This document shows, piece after piece, positions 32,599 to 43,158 of a DNA stretch of 64,000 nt (its first letter is position 1; each line of letters begins with the position of its first letter). Origin of the DNA: Stemphylium vesicarium (lineage: Eukaryota; Ascomycota; Dothideomycetes; Pleosporales; Pleosporaceae); the NCBI GenBank assembly GCA_004380135.1, contig QXCR01000013.1, positions 1 to 64,000 on the forward strand, written 5' to 3'. The notes beneath the pieces are model-generated. The model was not told the DNA's origin and ran no database searches. It saw nothing but the letters and a program-made list of their open reading frames with translations. A program made the translations under genes and the position numbers.

Positions 32599-35433
32599 CT
32601 ATGCAATACCCTCCATACCCATCGGTACTTGAAACCCGCTCAAGCCCTCGCCAGCGCTCGTCAAGCGCGCACACAGACTCAAAAACACTACCGTCTCGGT
32701 GGCAGCAAGGTAGTTTAGCGTGTCCAGCAGAATCTTAAGATGCCGGGTGAAGTTCTCCTCGTATTTGGCCAGCATGTCGAACATCTTATCCACGCGTTGC
32801 GGGTCGTATACGAATTGCGTTGTTGGTCGGTGTGTTGAGGTAAGGAGCGTTGCAGCAAGGTTTTTTGAGGATTTGGCAGGAGGTGGCGGAGCGAAGGAGG
32901 CGTTGATCTGGGCGACGAGGTCTGGGTCGCCGGTGACTAAATAGCGAGAGAGTGAGTAAGTGAAGGATGCGAACATGCTGCATGTTGACATGATCTTGTT
33001 GTTGATCTGGGCATTGTTAGCATACTGATCGTGTCGTGATTGGGATGTTAGAGGACCTACTCGAAGCAGCTTGCTGTTAGTAAGCATGCATTCCTTCAAA
33101 CAAGTCGCGAGGAAGTCAACGTGATCTTGCATCAACTCATCAACTGTCCGCTTCACATGCGGTCCACCGCTGTCATCTTCGCCCATCTTGCCCTTGCCCC
33201 TTGCATCTTGATTCTTCTCCTCACTTATGCGCGACATCAACGATGCCCAATTCGGCTCAATGACCTCTGATGTACAGTAATAGGTCAGTTGTTGCACGAA
33301 GACCAGCATACGCGCCCGAAGTGTCCAAGCTCGACGTTTCCACTGTTCGATGCGGGGATTCTTGGATCGGTGCTTCCAAGCTGCATTCTTGCCCTGCTCA
33401 CCCCAGCACTTGGCTAGGTCGGTCTCAAGATGCTTCAAACTTAATAGGTATCGAAATAGAAGTTGGTAACGAGTGAGTGTGACTCGGCTAACAACGAGTG
33501 AGAGTGGAAACGGCATTGCGTAATCGAAGACCAGTGCTTGGTATCCCGTGATGTTGGAATCGTCGGTGATGGGGGCGGAATTTGCAGGTGTGTAGCTGGA
33601 AAGTGTGGCAGTAGCAGCGTCCTGGTCGAGACCTTGGACGTTGACAATCTTCATAAGCCAATTCGTCAGACCAGTATCGTTGATCTGGACTTTGATGTCT
33701 TCCTTGTATGGGTCTTCCACTGCGACTGAACCAGCATGACGCGTGGCGAGATCAAGCAATGATTGCAGCTTGCCGACATTAACGTGCTTAGCTGGCTTCT
33801 TAAGCTCAAGCTCGCTCATCTCAAGGAAGTATGTGAAAAAGTCGGACCGGTCGAGGAAAAAGTAGTGCTTTAGTGAACGTAATCGGGCAGGAAGTTGGTG
33901 TGTCGTGAGGAGAAGATTGAGGAGAGACGAGTTCGCATAGGCATAGGAAGAGTTGACGTTGTCCAGGAACCGTGGATCATCGAAGCTAGTTGGCGCGTCC
34001 TGCACGATCTTACTAACGTCGACGCCCCCACACTCTCGTACTACGTTGAGGTACTTTCCGGCCAAGAGTACCTTGTCCTTGACCGCTTCGAGCTGTGGGG
34101 GTACGAGTGCATCGCGAATGGTGTATCTCTTCTCCCAGTACTCGTCGGTGTAGTCTTGGTCTAAGCGCTCGCGCTTGATGCTCCTCTGCTCTTTAATCAG
34201 GAACTCGGAATGTGGGTCTTTGATGCCGCCGTGATGTAGCCATTCGTTGAGCATAGCCATGTAAGGCCTGCTCGCCTCCCGAAGTAATGTGGTTAGTAAT
34301 GTCCGTGCCGCAGGGTCTCCGGACATGGAGGATAGCCGCTTGGTAACGAGTCCCAGTACGCTTCCACCTTTACAGAGTTTCTTTGTGGCGTTCCCCCCTT
34401 CGCGCAATGATTCCAAGATGTTTTCAAAGTCATTGCTGTCGTCGTCGGCCGAGTCTTCGTCTTTATCATCCTCTAAGATGCCATTCGCCTTTAGCAACTC
34501 GATGCCTGTCGTGTAGAGCTGAAACAGCATGTGGCTAGTCTGTTTGGTATGCAGATTCAGCACATGAAGTGTGAAGGAGTCGTTCGTCAACAGTTGGTGC
34601 TCGAGTTGCGCAACGAGTGTGAGGTAGTCCTTCAGCAACCGTCGCACAGCAGCACATAACGCGTGATTTACAGCACCGTATTCTTCCCGACTGAGGACCT
34701 CGACGCAAGCTTCCACGGCAATGTAGTGAGTGGCCATCTTCAGCATGGATTTGGTCAAGTCTCGCAGACTGGGGTCGAGGCCAGGCATCAGGCGAAACTG
34801 GGGGCCGACCAGTCGCTCCTTCTCTTCGTGTGGATTATATACATCGCTGAAACGAATGTACTGTCCCTCAAAGCCCATAAACACAAACAATAAATCGTCC
34901 AAAATAGCCCTCTCCTGTGCTTCTAACGATAGTTGTGCGAGCGGTGTAGGTTGCAGCGCAATGGGAGCGGTTGAGGCGAGCGGCGGGATAGAGATGCGTG
35001 TCGCGAGCGGGGCCGTCGTGTGTTGTATCAGCGATGCCTGAGGCTCCCATGGCGTCTGGGGCTCTTCGGGTTGCGACTTTTGCGACGCGCCGCTTCGAGA
35101 CGGTCTCTCCACATCACGCGCCTGTTTCTCTGCACGGCTCCGAGCACTCATCCTGTTCTCGCTCACAGGCTTGAGCGGGCTTTTGACACGCCGTGTTTCG
35201 GTTTCCCGCTCCCGGACCTCCTTCTTCTCAGTCCGCCGTTCGCCCGAGACGGGGCCGGTTGCGCGCGTCGATGCCGAGTGTTTCTTTGCATGTGATGTGG
35301 TGCTGGCGGTGCGGCGGTCGTGTTCTTCTCCAGAAGCGACGCGGGGTCGCGCGGCGGATGAGTGGTTGGCATTAACGGAGCGACGTTCGGCCGTGGACAG
35401 GGACTTCATGGTGGGGACGGTGCGGGAGGACAT
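32599..35433 (-). CDS. SPC97: Gamma-tubulin complex component 2 (GCP2/Spc97)
   Basis: Single exon of 944 codons. Residues 1-140 are Ser/Arg/Lys-rich and disordered. The Spc97/Spc98 core starts with QERAILDDLLFVFMGFEGQY, then LLKDYLTLVAQLEHQLL, and shows LREASRPYMAMLNEWLHHGG, the typical GRIP1 motif. The GRIP2 half has LVFDYAMPFPLSLVVSRVTL, RYQLLFRYLLSLKHLE and the MLVFVQQLTYY helix. With GCP3 and gamma-tubulin it forms the small complex that nucleates microtubules at spindle pole bodies. The length is in the family's normal range. The downstream neighbour (SDR) is convergent. Confidence 0.93.
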   Translation of the reverse strand: MSSRTVPTMKSLSTAERRSVNANHSSAARPRVASGEEHDRRTASTTSHAKKHSASTRATGPVSGERRTEKKEVRERETETRRVKSPLKPVSENRMSARSRAEKQARDVERPSRSGASQKSQPEEPQTPWEPQASLIQHTTAPLATRISIPPLASTAPIALQPTPLAQLSLEAQERAILDDLLFVFMGFEGQYIRFSDVYNPHEEKERLVGPQFRLMPGLDPSLRDLTKSMLKMATHYIAVEACVEVLSREEYGAVNHALCAAVRRLLKDYLTLVAQLEHQLLTNDSFTLHVLNLHTKQTSHMLFQLYTTGIELLKANGILEDDKDEDSADDDSNDFENILESLREGGNATKKLCKGGSVLGLVTKRLSSMSGDPAARTLLTTLLREASRPYMAMLNEWLHHGGIKDPHSEFLIKEQRSIKRERLDQDYTDEYWEKRYTIRDALVPPQLEAVKDKVLLAGKYLNVVRECGGVDVSKIVQDAPTSFDDPRFLDNVNSSYAYANSSLLNLLLTTHQLPARLRSLKHYFFLDRSDFFTYFLEMSELELKKPAKHVNVGKLQSLLDLATRHAGSVAVEDPYKEDIKVQINDTGLTNWLMKIVNVQGLDQDAATATLSSYTPANSAPITDDSNITGYQALVFDYAMPFPLSLVVSRVTLTRYQLLFRYLLSLKHLETDLAKCWGEQGKNAAWKHRSKNPRIEQWKRRAWTLRARMLVFVQQLTYYCTSEVIEPNWASLMSRISEEKNQDARGKGKMGEDDSGGPHVKRTVDELMQDHVDFLATCLKECMLTNSKLLRVGPLTSQSRHDQYANNAQINNKIMSTCSMFASFTYSLSRYLVTGDPDLVAQINASFAPPPPAKSSKNLAATLLTSTHRPTTQFVYDPQRVDKMFDMLAKYEENFTRHLKILLDTLNYLAATETVVFLSLCARLTSAGEGLSGFQVPMGMEGIA

Positions 35434-35852
35434 GGCTTGGGGAAAGCGACTCCATGGAAGCAGAGCACTTTGATGTTGATTGTCGCTGCGCTGGGCCCAT
35501 GTTTGGGCTGCAGTAGCCGTGTTGATCGGGTCCCGCTTTCCAACGCGTCAGTTCGCGCTAGCCGCTAAGCGAACCATGACGCAGACTGCCATACATTGAG
35601 TCTCACAATCCTGCACTCTTATCCGCGTCGTATAAAAGCCATCTTCTGAAACTTTACTTGACTGCCGAGAGTTCCACTTCAGAAGATGAGGTGGCGACTT
35701 CCGATTGCCCCCAGAATTAGATTGTGTACTTGAAGGATATGTGTTATAAAAAGACAGTGCAACACTTCAGTCCTTGGAGCACTCCGCATATGCAGACTCT
35801 AATCTTACAATACCTCTAGAGTCAAGCCTAGCGAGTCCATATCGCCCCCGAA
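35434..35852. other. Spacer between SPC97 and the GH92 gene
   Basis: It holds the SPC97 promoter and the GH92 3' flank. No gene is seen. Confidence 0.5.
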
Positions 35853-38475
35853 CTATCGCTTCGAGCCCACCCTCCCCACTGTCCCGTTTACGGTCGCATT
35901 CGATGCACCCATATATTCACTCAAGCTAGGCGGCAAATCCGTCACCTTCGTTCCCCAATCACTCTCTTCAGCTCCCAACATCAGCACCAACTCTTTGCCT
36001 TCTCTAAAGAAACTGTGGTCGATCCAATTCTTAGTGTAAGGAACACCGTCTAAGGTAGCACTCTGGATATAGATGGCCTTGTAACTCGGGTCGAAATTCT
36101 CGGCAACAATTTTCGCAGTTTTGCCCGTGATGGGGGAGCGGATGGACACCGAAGGGAAAAAGGGGGGCGTGATGAGGTAGACATCCTGGCCTGGATTGGG
36201 GAATAGGCCCATCCTGGATACACATTAGGTTATTTCGAACTACTTCATGAAGATAGGGATACTTACATTGACATAGCAACGAAAGATCCCATGGCACCCG
36301 AATCGTCGTTGCCAGGAAGCCCAGCGTTTGTTGGGCTGAAGAAGCGAGGGATGTAGAAGTGAGATCGCAAAGCCGAAAGAGCAGGACGACCGGCGTAGTG
36401 ATATTGGAATACGGTCAAGAAAGATGGCTGATGGAATTAGCGAGCACATCAGCAGCGGCCTCAGATTCGTCATCTTACCTCATTACCGATGTAGGTAATA
36501 TTCTGGTCGTGAAGATAATTCAACCTCTTCACAAAGTTCTCCGGCCCACCATACAGCGATATCAACCCGGCCTGATCGCCCGGAACGAAGAATCCATACT
36601 CCCACAAACTGCTTTCGAACGTCTCCTGTCCAGTATTCTGAAGGGAACATACGCGGTTCTGGTTTGGGTCGATGGTAGAGCACCACAGGGGATCTTGGTT
36701 GAACCAAGTGCCATTCTGGAAGCGTCCTTGGAAAAAGCCAGTAAATCCAGTATCGGTCCCGTTGAACAGTAAGCTCTTCTGGTCTGCGCGGAACAGATTC
36801 TGCCAGTTGCTGCTGCGCTCTGTGTACTTCTCTACATCTGACTGATGACCCCCAAGCCCCGAAGCCATCTGCGCGATACAAAAGTCATTATAGGCGTACT
36901 CCAGAGTTCGGGATACGGTGCGCGTCATGGTTCCAAAGCCTTTGTAGTCAAAGTCCAGCGTGGGGATGTAACCGACCGCTTTCCAGCTGTCGAGACCGCC
37001 GCGGCCTTCGTTAGACCAGTCATATGGCTCGACTTCAGCGTCTCTAACCACTGCTTCATACCCTTTTGCCCAATCAATTCCATTTGTGAGTCCTTTGATG
37101 TAGCCATCTGCGAGTACGACGTCGGCATTGGATCCACCCTGTGTAAAGCCCTTGCAAAGTGACATTCGACAGTCCGGGAGCCATCCTTCATGGTCGTAGG
37201 TATCGATCAGGGAACGAATCATTTGCGTTAGACTTGCAGGGTCGAGAATGGTTAAGAAAGGCAATTGAGAGCGGAAGCTATCCCACAGGCAGTAGAAGGA
37301 ATCGAAGTATGGTTCCGATGAATCCCATAGTGGATTCTCCCCTGTGTAATTCTGTGGGTTCACCATGGTGCGGTAGATGCCCGAGTAGAAATTGGTCACC
37401 AGCGACAAGTCCACACCAGTGCTGTCGATGCTCATTGGGGAAAGCTTCTCTCTCCACGCCTCTTCCGCAACCTTATATGTCTCCTCAAAGTCAAAGTCGG
37501 GGATCTCGGATTCAGCGCTACGACAGGCTTGTTCACTACTGATTAGGCTGACCGCGATTCTGGCAAGCAGACCCTCTGATGGATTGGTTTTGAAGCGGAC
37601 GAAGCCTCCTCCGGGTAGTGGGTAACCATTGATTGAGCGGGAGATTTTGAGGTCATTGACATCAGCGCTGGCTCGGCTGTTTACGAAGATGCCAGTATCG
37701 CGGATATCAGACCCCATGAAGTCTGCACAAAAGTAGCCAGTCCAGGTGCCAGATCCGAAACTGGGCAAAAAGCGAGCACTGCCTGTCATCCTCCCGGTTT
37801 CAGCATCCATGGAAATTGTCGCATTATCCTGTCGCGAGTCGGCCAGATCTGTCAAATCCAGCAATAGCAGAGGGCTAGTTCCGTTGGAAGTGGGGGCGAA
37901 CTGGAAGCGAAAGAGCGATGTATGCTGAGCAGTCGTCATTTCAGCCTTTATGCCATTCGAAAGGCTGATGGCGAAGTATCCAGGTTTCGCTGCCACTGAT
38001 TCTGCGACGTAGGATACCTTTCGCTCCTTCTTTGGAAATGCACAGCGGTTGATGTCGTCTCCAGGACACGCGGAATATGGAAAGAAGGCGAAGTTTCCGA
38101 GAGATGGACTACCTCCAGTTCCACTATCGTGCATAGTGCTGAAGCCAGTCACGTTCCCGTTTTCGGTCGTGAATCCGCCCTGGTTGCTCGGTGAATCGAC
38201 ATCAGCAACTGCTTTTGCCATTCCTCCACGATGTTAGTCGATTGCCTTGCCCGACGCTAGGACTCTTGTTCATACCGTATGGAAGCGTGGCGCCAGCGAA
38301 GACATTGCCTGAGTAGTTAGTACACATCCATGTATGATATGGAACCGAACGAACCTCCATTGGCGCTACCGATAAGTGGATCAACATATTGCAAGACATC
38401 GGTCGCGTTCTGTGCCGTTGCACGGAAGGAAAGAAGAGCAAGATAGGATGCGCGCTGCGCCTTCTTGCCAACCAT
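35853..38475 (-). CDS. Secreted GH92 alpha-1,2-mannosidase, five exons
   Basis: Exons 38475-38355, 38308-38276, 38223-36479, 36427-36267 and 36213-35853 close in phase and give 806 residues. The N-terminus MVGKKAQRASYLALLSF is a signal-peptide-like stretch. The GH92 opening is present: YVDPLIGSANGGNVFAGATL, then PYGMAKAVADVDS and GFSTMHDSGTGGSPSLGNF. Catalytic-domain motifs follow: FYSGIYRTMVNPQNY, FYCLWDSFRSQLPFLTILDP, YDHEGWLPDCRMS, GGSNADVVLADGYIKG and, across introns, SPTNAGLPGNDDSGAMGS. The family removes mannose from N-glycans and mannoproteins, needing calcium. A secreted enzyme of this kind trims wall or host glycoproteins. No lesion is seen; the tiny 33-bp second exon is unusual but conserves the ATLPYG motif. 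Confidence 0.93.
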
Positions 38476-39678
38476 CTTCACTGACTTCTCGTCCTGCTGT
38501 AGATGCGAGAGAGAAACGGTCCAGATCTAGGCCCATCATTCTGGGAAACATCATTGTCTTTAAGCCTGGGGCCGATCGCACGGAGTCAAGCGGTGTAACC
38601 ACAGATTGCTACGTTGGTCAGGTACGTCACGTTGAGTTATTTAGGCAGGGCTTACCGGTAGTTACAAGATATGGTTTATGGGGAAGCCCGTGCGCATGTG
38701 TGTAGTGCTGCTACCCCACTTTTCCACTGTACGTTAAGTGCGGATGCCTGCGCCCGATCGCGTCCGCGTAGTGGTTATCATCCACTACTCTTAGTAGCTG
38801 CGCTCTTAGAGCTTGTGTGACTGCAATCTCTAAGAGGAATCCATAGCTCATATCTCGGGATCCGTTTGTGAGCGCGATGGTTAATGGTTGTTCGTCGACT
38901 AGCCCGAGGGTGTACCATGGTTGCGCTCCTGGAGCTCCGTCAATACATCCAAGTTTACTGATCTAAATCTAAGTCGGTACTTAGGAGTAGGATGCTTGCA
39001 ACCACATCCTGCACAGAACCGTCAAAGTTGATCTAGCTAAAGTTCCAAATAAGGTTGTCCGGCGGCTAATCTGGCGTAGCACAGCATCCTGCACCGAAAA
39101 CATACCGGGTTCAATGTTGATCACAACCTCACCCCGCATAATACCTTCCAAATAACAAACCCGGCTAGTCTTAAGGCAGGCGACCTTTTCTCCCATTTCG
39201 ACACAAGTGTCGCTGGCCGTTGGTTTTCTTATTCATTCTAGCTAAGCTTCAGAGGTTGCTACGCGCAGAACTGTCCATGTGCGCGTATGTATGCAAACTG
39301 TGCCGTCGAATTTTCTAACCTTTGTTAACAAAGGTGTCCGGACGACTGCTCACTAGTCAGAGTTAACTATCGGCCCGTCTGGAGCTTAGCCTGATCATAC
39401 TCCGCTACCCTCAACATAAGACTCAAATAAGGTACAAAGCACAGCTTGCCTCATCACATCTAGGACACCATCATCAGATCAGTTCACGGGTGAAACATTG
39501 GTACAAGAATTAAATTCACCAGACTCACTGTTTTCAGGAAAGGTGACTGGGTAATGGCTTGATCACGTGAAAATACCTCACGACTTCGAACAGTTCCATA
39601 GGTTGCTGACTTTCAATACATGGATCTATCTCATTCTCCGCAACTATTCCGATCCAGTGTCTTGCATTTATTCCTCAG
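38476..39678. other. Spacer of 1.2 kb without a supported gene
   Basis: Only short frames without motifs are present. Composition is mixed. It contains the promoter of the GH92 gene and lies at the edge of a run of decayed genes. Confidence 0.5.
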
Positions 39679-40424
39679 TCACGGGTACTTGCTGCCATCA
39701 ACCAAATTTTTGGATGTAAATGTAGCACCATAGTCTCCGAACACGAAGTAATGGCCTCCCGGCGCAACGTAGTTTGTTAACATCCTCCGTTGATTGAAAC
39801 GTTCTTCAGGGAAAACGATGGCTAGAGGGAAGGACCGCAGAACTTTGTGTTCATAAAGATCCGGTGTGTTGGGATTGTCGAGTGCTTCGACAACATTGTC
39901 CTCAACATCATGCTCCAGCAAGAGGTCAAATAAGGGTGCTTTCTCTCCAACTTTAAGGAACGTGTGGGGGTAGTGTTTTCCGTCATTGTAGACCCATTTC
40001 TTTGTTTCTTTATAGAATCCAGGCTGGAGGAACGTTTTGATGATATTGGGCCAACCTGTTTTTCATGGATTGGAAATATAATAATGTGCTTTTTGGTATA
40101 CGCAGAAGAGAAAGGCAACTCACAGACTTTGTAGACTTCTAGGCTTAGCGTCGTGTCCTGTGAGTAAAAGCGACCAGTCATACGCAGAGACCAATCGGTG
40201 ACCACAACTTTGGCATACCAACCTTGGGGTCACAAAAGAATCGGAGTCGGATCTTTGACAGCACGACCGCAGTTTCAACAGTCATTACACACAACTGAAC
40301 TGCCAATGTAAGAAGACACGTGATCATCTAGACACGAACAAATACCCCATGCAAGCGTTGAGTAATAGTTTCCATCTAAGCTGCAGAAGTAGATATCCGA
40401 GGAGTCATCAAATTTGGGTCCCAT
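39679..40424 (-). pseudogene. Degraded unknown protein
   Basis: Minus-strand pieces join in order: MGPKFDDSSDIYFCSLDGN, then after a frame change LSKIRLRFFCDPKVGMPK, then after another VVVTDWSLRMTGRFYSQDTT. A good intron follows (40123-40056, GTGAGT..CAG), and the last exon reads NIIKTFLQPGFYKETKKWVY and LEHDVEDNVVEALDNP, ending KNLVDGSKYP. The last two pieces fit each other well. The frame breaks near 40190 and 40270 appear to be single-base indels. I do not recognise the family. The downstream half could be a real exon pair if upstream splicing differs from my reading. Confidence 0.45.
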
Positions 40425-40441
40425 GTCTAGGAGCAAAGATG

Positions 40442-40774
40442 ATGTTCGTAGACCTCGCCGGTGCAGAGTATTATGAGGGGAACGGATTTCGGCGGCAAGC
40501 ACCGAAGCAGACTCCACAGGAGCGCCAAGAAGGCCGACAGATGAACAGTGATCTGCTGGCGCTGGAAGAGGGTTTGAAAGCTTGGTCCCAAAGCCAGAAG
40601 AAAATCTTCTTTCGATCGTCGACTCTGACAATGGTACTTCGAGAGCATTTCACGAGCACGAATAAAGGGAACTCTATCGTCTTTGTCACAGTCTCGCCTG
40701 CAGCGGAGCAACTTGCAGCGACGCTTAATTCTCTTACGTATGCAAGTCTTGTTGGAGCTGTGAAGGCCTAAGCA
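40442..40774 (+). pseudogene. Truncated kinesin motor-domain fragment
   Basis: The plus-strand frame reads KMMFVDLAGAEYYEGNGF, then QTPQERQEGRQMNSDLLALE, SSTLTMVLREHF, IVFVTVSPAAEQLAATLNSL and TYASLVGAVKA before TAA. These are the switch II (DLAG.E), the alpha-4/alpha-5 and the C-terminal motor helix (TVSPA, ATL.SL.YAS) of a kinesin motor. The P-loop, switch I and any stalk or tail are absent. The ATPase half is missing, so no motor can be made. It overlaps the minus-strand pseudogene's flank, as expected for a stray copied piece. Most of the minus-strand open frame opposite it is only its shadow. Confidence 0.7.
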
Positions 40775-41214
40775 CATGCTCGCAGTTGTCATGGGCCTGT
40801 AACGGCGCGAGGCCTTAATAACCGGTCCTTTCGCATATTGATTCCGTGTGACCTAAATAGTGTAGATTGATGCTTAAGGCACTAAATTATGTTTCATTTT
40901 GGCATCGCTCGGTCAGTCACATTGCTTCGCATGGGTGGATGGCGCAGTATTTTGCATATTTGAGGCACATGTCAGACATTCGCTCATTGGTGCTGTAATG
41001 AGACCCAAGGTCATAGGAAACTGTATTGCCGCATGGGGCATGATGATCTGCATGCATATAGTACACGAGTGACCTATATGATAGATTCCACAAGATCCAT
41101 CAATAGCCGCACTCAAGTCACAATTTAAATTGTCCCATTTCCTACAATTAAGTCCAAACTGTAGAAGCTGCTGGGTACCAGGATTTCGACTGCTGCTCAA
41201 GAGTATAGTGCAAG
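40775..41214. other. Spacer, no gene
   Basis: AT-richer DNA between the kinesin fragment and the next gene. No supported feature. Confidence 0.45.
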
Positions 41215-42273
41215 CTATATCCAGATGATTTCGACCCTCGTCTTCCTTCCAATGTGCAATGCATGTACAGTAATCAACAGCACTTCCTCCACGTCCTCCT
41301 TGGTCCAACCCCACACTTCCCAAACCATCAACTCGTGCCGGTAAGTCCAAAGTTGACCTTCGGAAACAGCCAAATCAGTCAGGCAGGTAGCCAGGTTATT
41401 CTGCAATTCCCTAGCGTACTTTTCCTTCACCCCAACTGCGGCTTCATCCATGCGCGTAAAAAGCTCAATTCCAGATTCTAAATCGACGCCATAAAACCTC
41501 CATTCCTTGTAGGTTATTTTGTTCGAACCTGGAAAGGCTTCGCGTGGATTTTCCAGCTTCCATCCTTTCTTCTCCTCCTCGAATTCCTTGTCGTACTTGG
41601 CGAATGCAGACTTGGCAACAATCAAGCCAATCAAGCCGGGTTAACCTAATATAGTAAATCACTGGCTTAAATAGCTTAAAAATTACCAAATTCGATTAGA
41701 TCGGCTTGATTGGTTCCATTGTTGTCAAGTTTGGGCGAATGTCCGGCCTTTGGGCCCCTCACCGTGAAAACATTCAGCTGGTGTTCGGAACTTGGGAATA
41801 TGGTATGCTTTGACTTTCCTGCAAGATACCAAACATAGATTCAGGCTGTCCGAGTCTCTACGAGCCCTTGTTGTAGCTTCTTTTCCCGATTCTTCCGTAT
41901 CCTTGGCAAGAGATACCTTCATCGCATTCGCGGCTTCCTTCTGGAAGCTATGTTGAGTTGAAAGCCCCAATAAGGTACGCTCATCGCCGTAAATATCTGT
42001 AACCCTAATCTCCTGTGGTTGCTTGGATTCGAAAAGAGCTTTGTATTTGGTTTCAAACCCTTCCTTATGGGCCCCTCTGTTGCTACCGTATGCTTCTAAT
42101 TGTTGACCAATCGTAGGAAAGAGATCCTTTCCAAAGGTTCGCACTTCCTGATCAATATGATCTTTTGCAACACAGTATGGTCCCACACGAGTGGCCCAAT
42201 CGCGGTGAACTTCAGGGGAACGAACTATGACAACGACGAGCTCGTTCTCTGGGTCTTTTACGGTGCTCGACAT
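41215..42273 (-). pseudogene. Unknown protein split by a foldback element
   Basis: The upstream part starts at Met 42273 (MSSTVKDPENELVVVIVRSP), runs through WATRVGPYCVAKDHIDQEVR and ALFESKQPQEIRVTDIYGDE to a stop at 41725-41727. The downstream part resumes in the same frame at about 41634 with AKSAFAKYDKEFEEEKKGWK and continues with ITYKEWRFYGVDLESGIELF and LMVWEVWGWTKEDVEEVLL to 41215. The gap between them is a 32-bp inverted repeat around an AT-rich core with several stops. No in-phase intron that removes the element was found. Both halves look protein-like and continuous, so I read them as one gene interrupted by an insertion. The family is unknown. Confidence 0.5.
41607..41733. repeat. 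Foldback/MITE-like element with 32-bp terminal inverted repeats
   Basis: Left arm 41607-41638 and right arm 41702-41733 are inverted copies with 27 of 32 bases paired (shared core CCAATCAAGCCG). The 63-bp core between them is AT-rich. Two of the five mismatches are G-to-A type, as mutation by C-to-T on one strand would leave. The 127-bp size suits a miniature element. Target duplications were not evident, and the arms run into the coding halves on both sides, so the exact ends are uncertain. Confidence 0.6.
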
Positions 42274-42288
42274 GGTTGGTCGGTTCAA

Positions 42289-43158
42289 TTAAGGAATTTC
42301 CGTATATTTCCGATGATTTTGTGGTACAAGTAGTCCGAGAAAAATTGCAGCAGTATTCTGTTCGAGGATGTGTGGTCTTCAGCAGGTTTGAACTCGAAGA
42401 TGCACCTACAGCGTAGATGCCTTTTATACTTTCTTCAAAGCATGAGTCAACCACATATGAGTCCTCTCTCGCGATCAATACTCAGTAGACGGAAGAACCT
42501 TAGAATCGTGATTACAGTTACGATAGGTGAGCGCAGGCCACTGTGGCACACGAGGATGAGTATGAGACCCAGTGACGAAATTGTACCTGCAGCATACACA
42601 CCTATGACTGTACTTCTTCCCTCGCAGAACCAACTAAGTGTGCACCTGCGCTGGTGATATAGCAGTGTGTACGCTTCCAAAATCCGGGTCCGGACGTGAG
42701 TCCAACCATTTATGACTTCATAGCTTTTTGGCAGACGACCATCTCATTGCTTATTGAGTAATACCAAGGATACTGCTGAAACTTCGTAGTAAGATTTTGC
42801 GTTACGTTGGAGTTAAGCTCGGGCGAGGTTTTTTGTCTTCAATGCGGGATGGGGATGGGTCCCACTTTCCCCGAGGTCGGTGCACTAGTTGCCAAAGTCA
42901 TGATGCACACACAAACGGAGCAATGAGCAATCGCAAACTTCAGCTCTCGCGGCTTGAGTGGTTCCACTTGTTTTTTGTTGGTCATGAGGTAGTGGGTGTT
43001 GGATTCCAATCGTGCCTGAATATTTGTTGACACAGGCCACTAGAAGCCAATTCGACGATGACTGAAGACCAGAGTGTTAAGTCAAGGAAGCGAATAGATG
43101 AACAGTGTCGTCGGATCCAGTGGCTCCCTCCGTTTCTGGTGTTGTTCTCTCCCAAACA
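42289..43158. other. Spacer, no gene
   Basis: About 870 bp without supported coding sequence. It contains the 3' flank of the HET gene and the promoter side of the unknown gene. Confidence 0.45.

Noticed and set aside
40427..40792. Minus-strand frames opposite the kinesin fragment
   Set aside because: The plus strand carries clear kinesin motifs across the same bases, so these frames are shadows.
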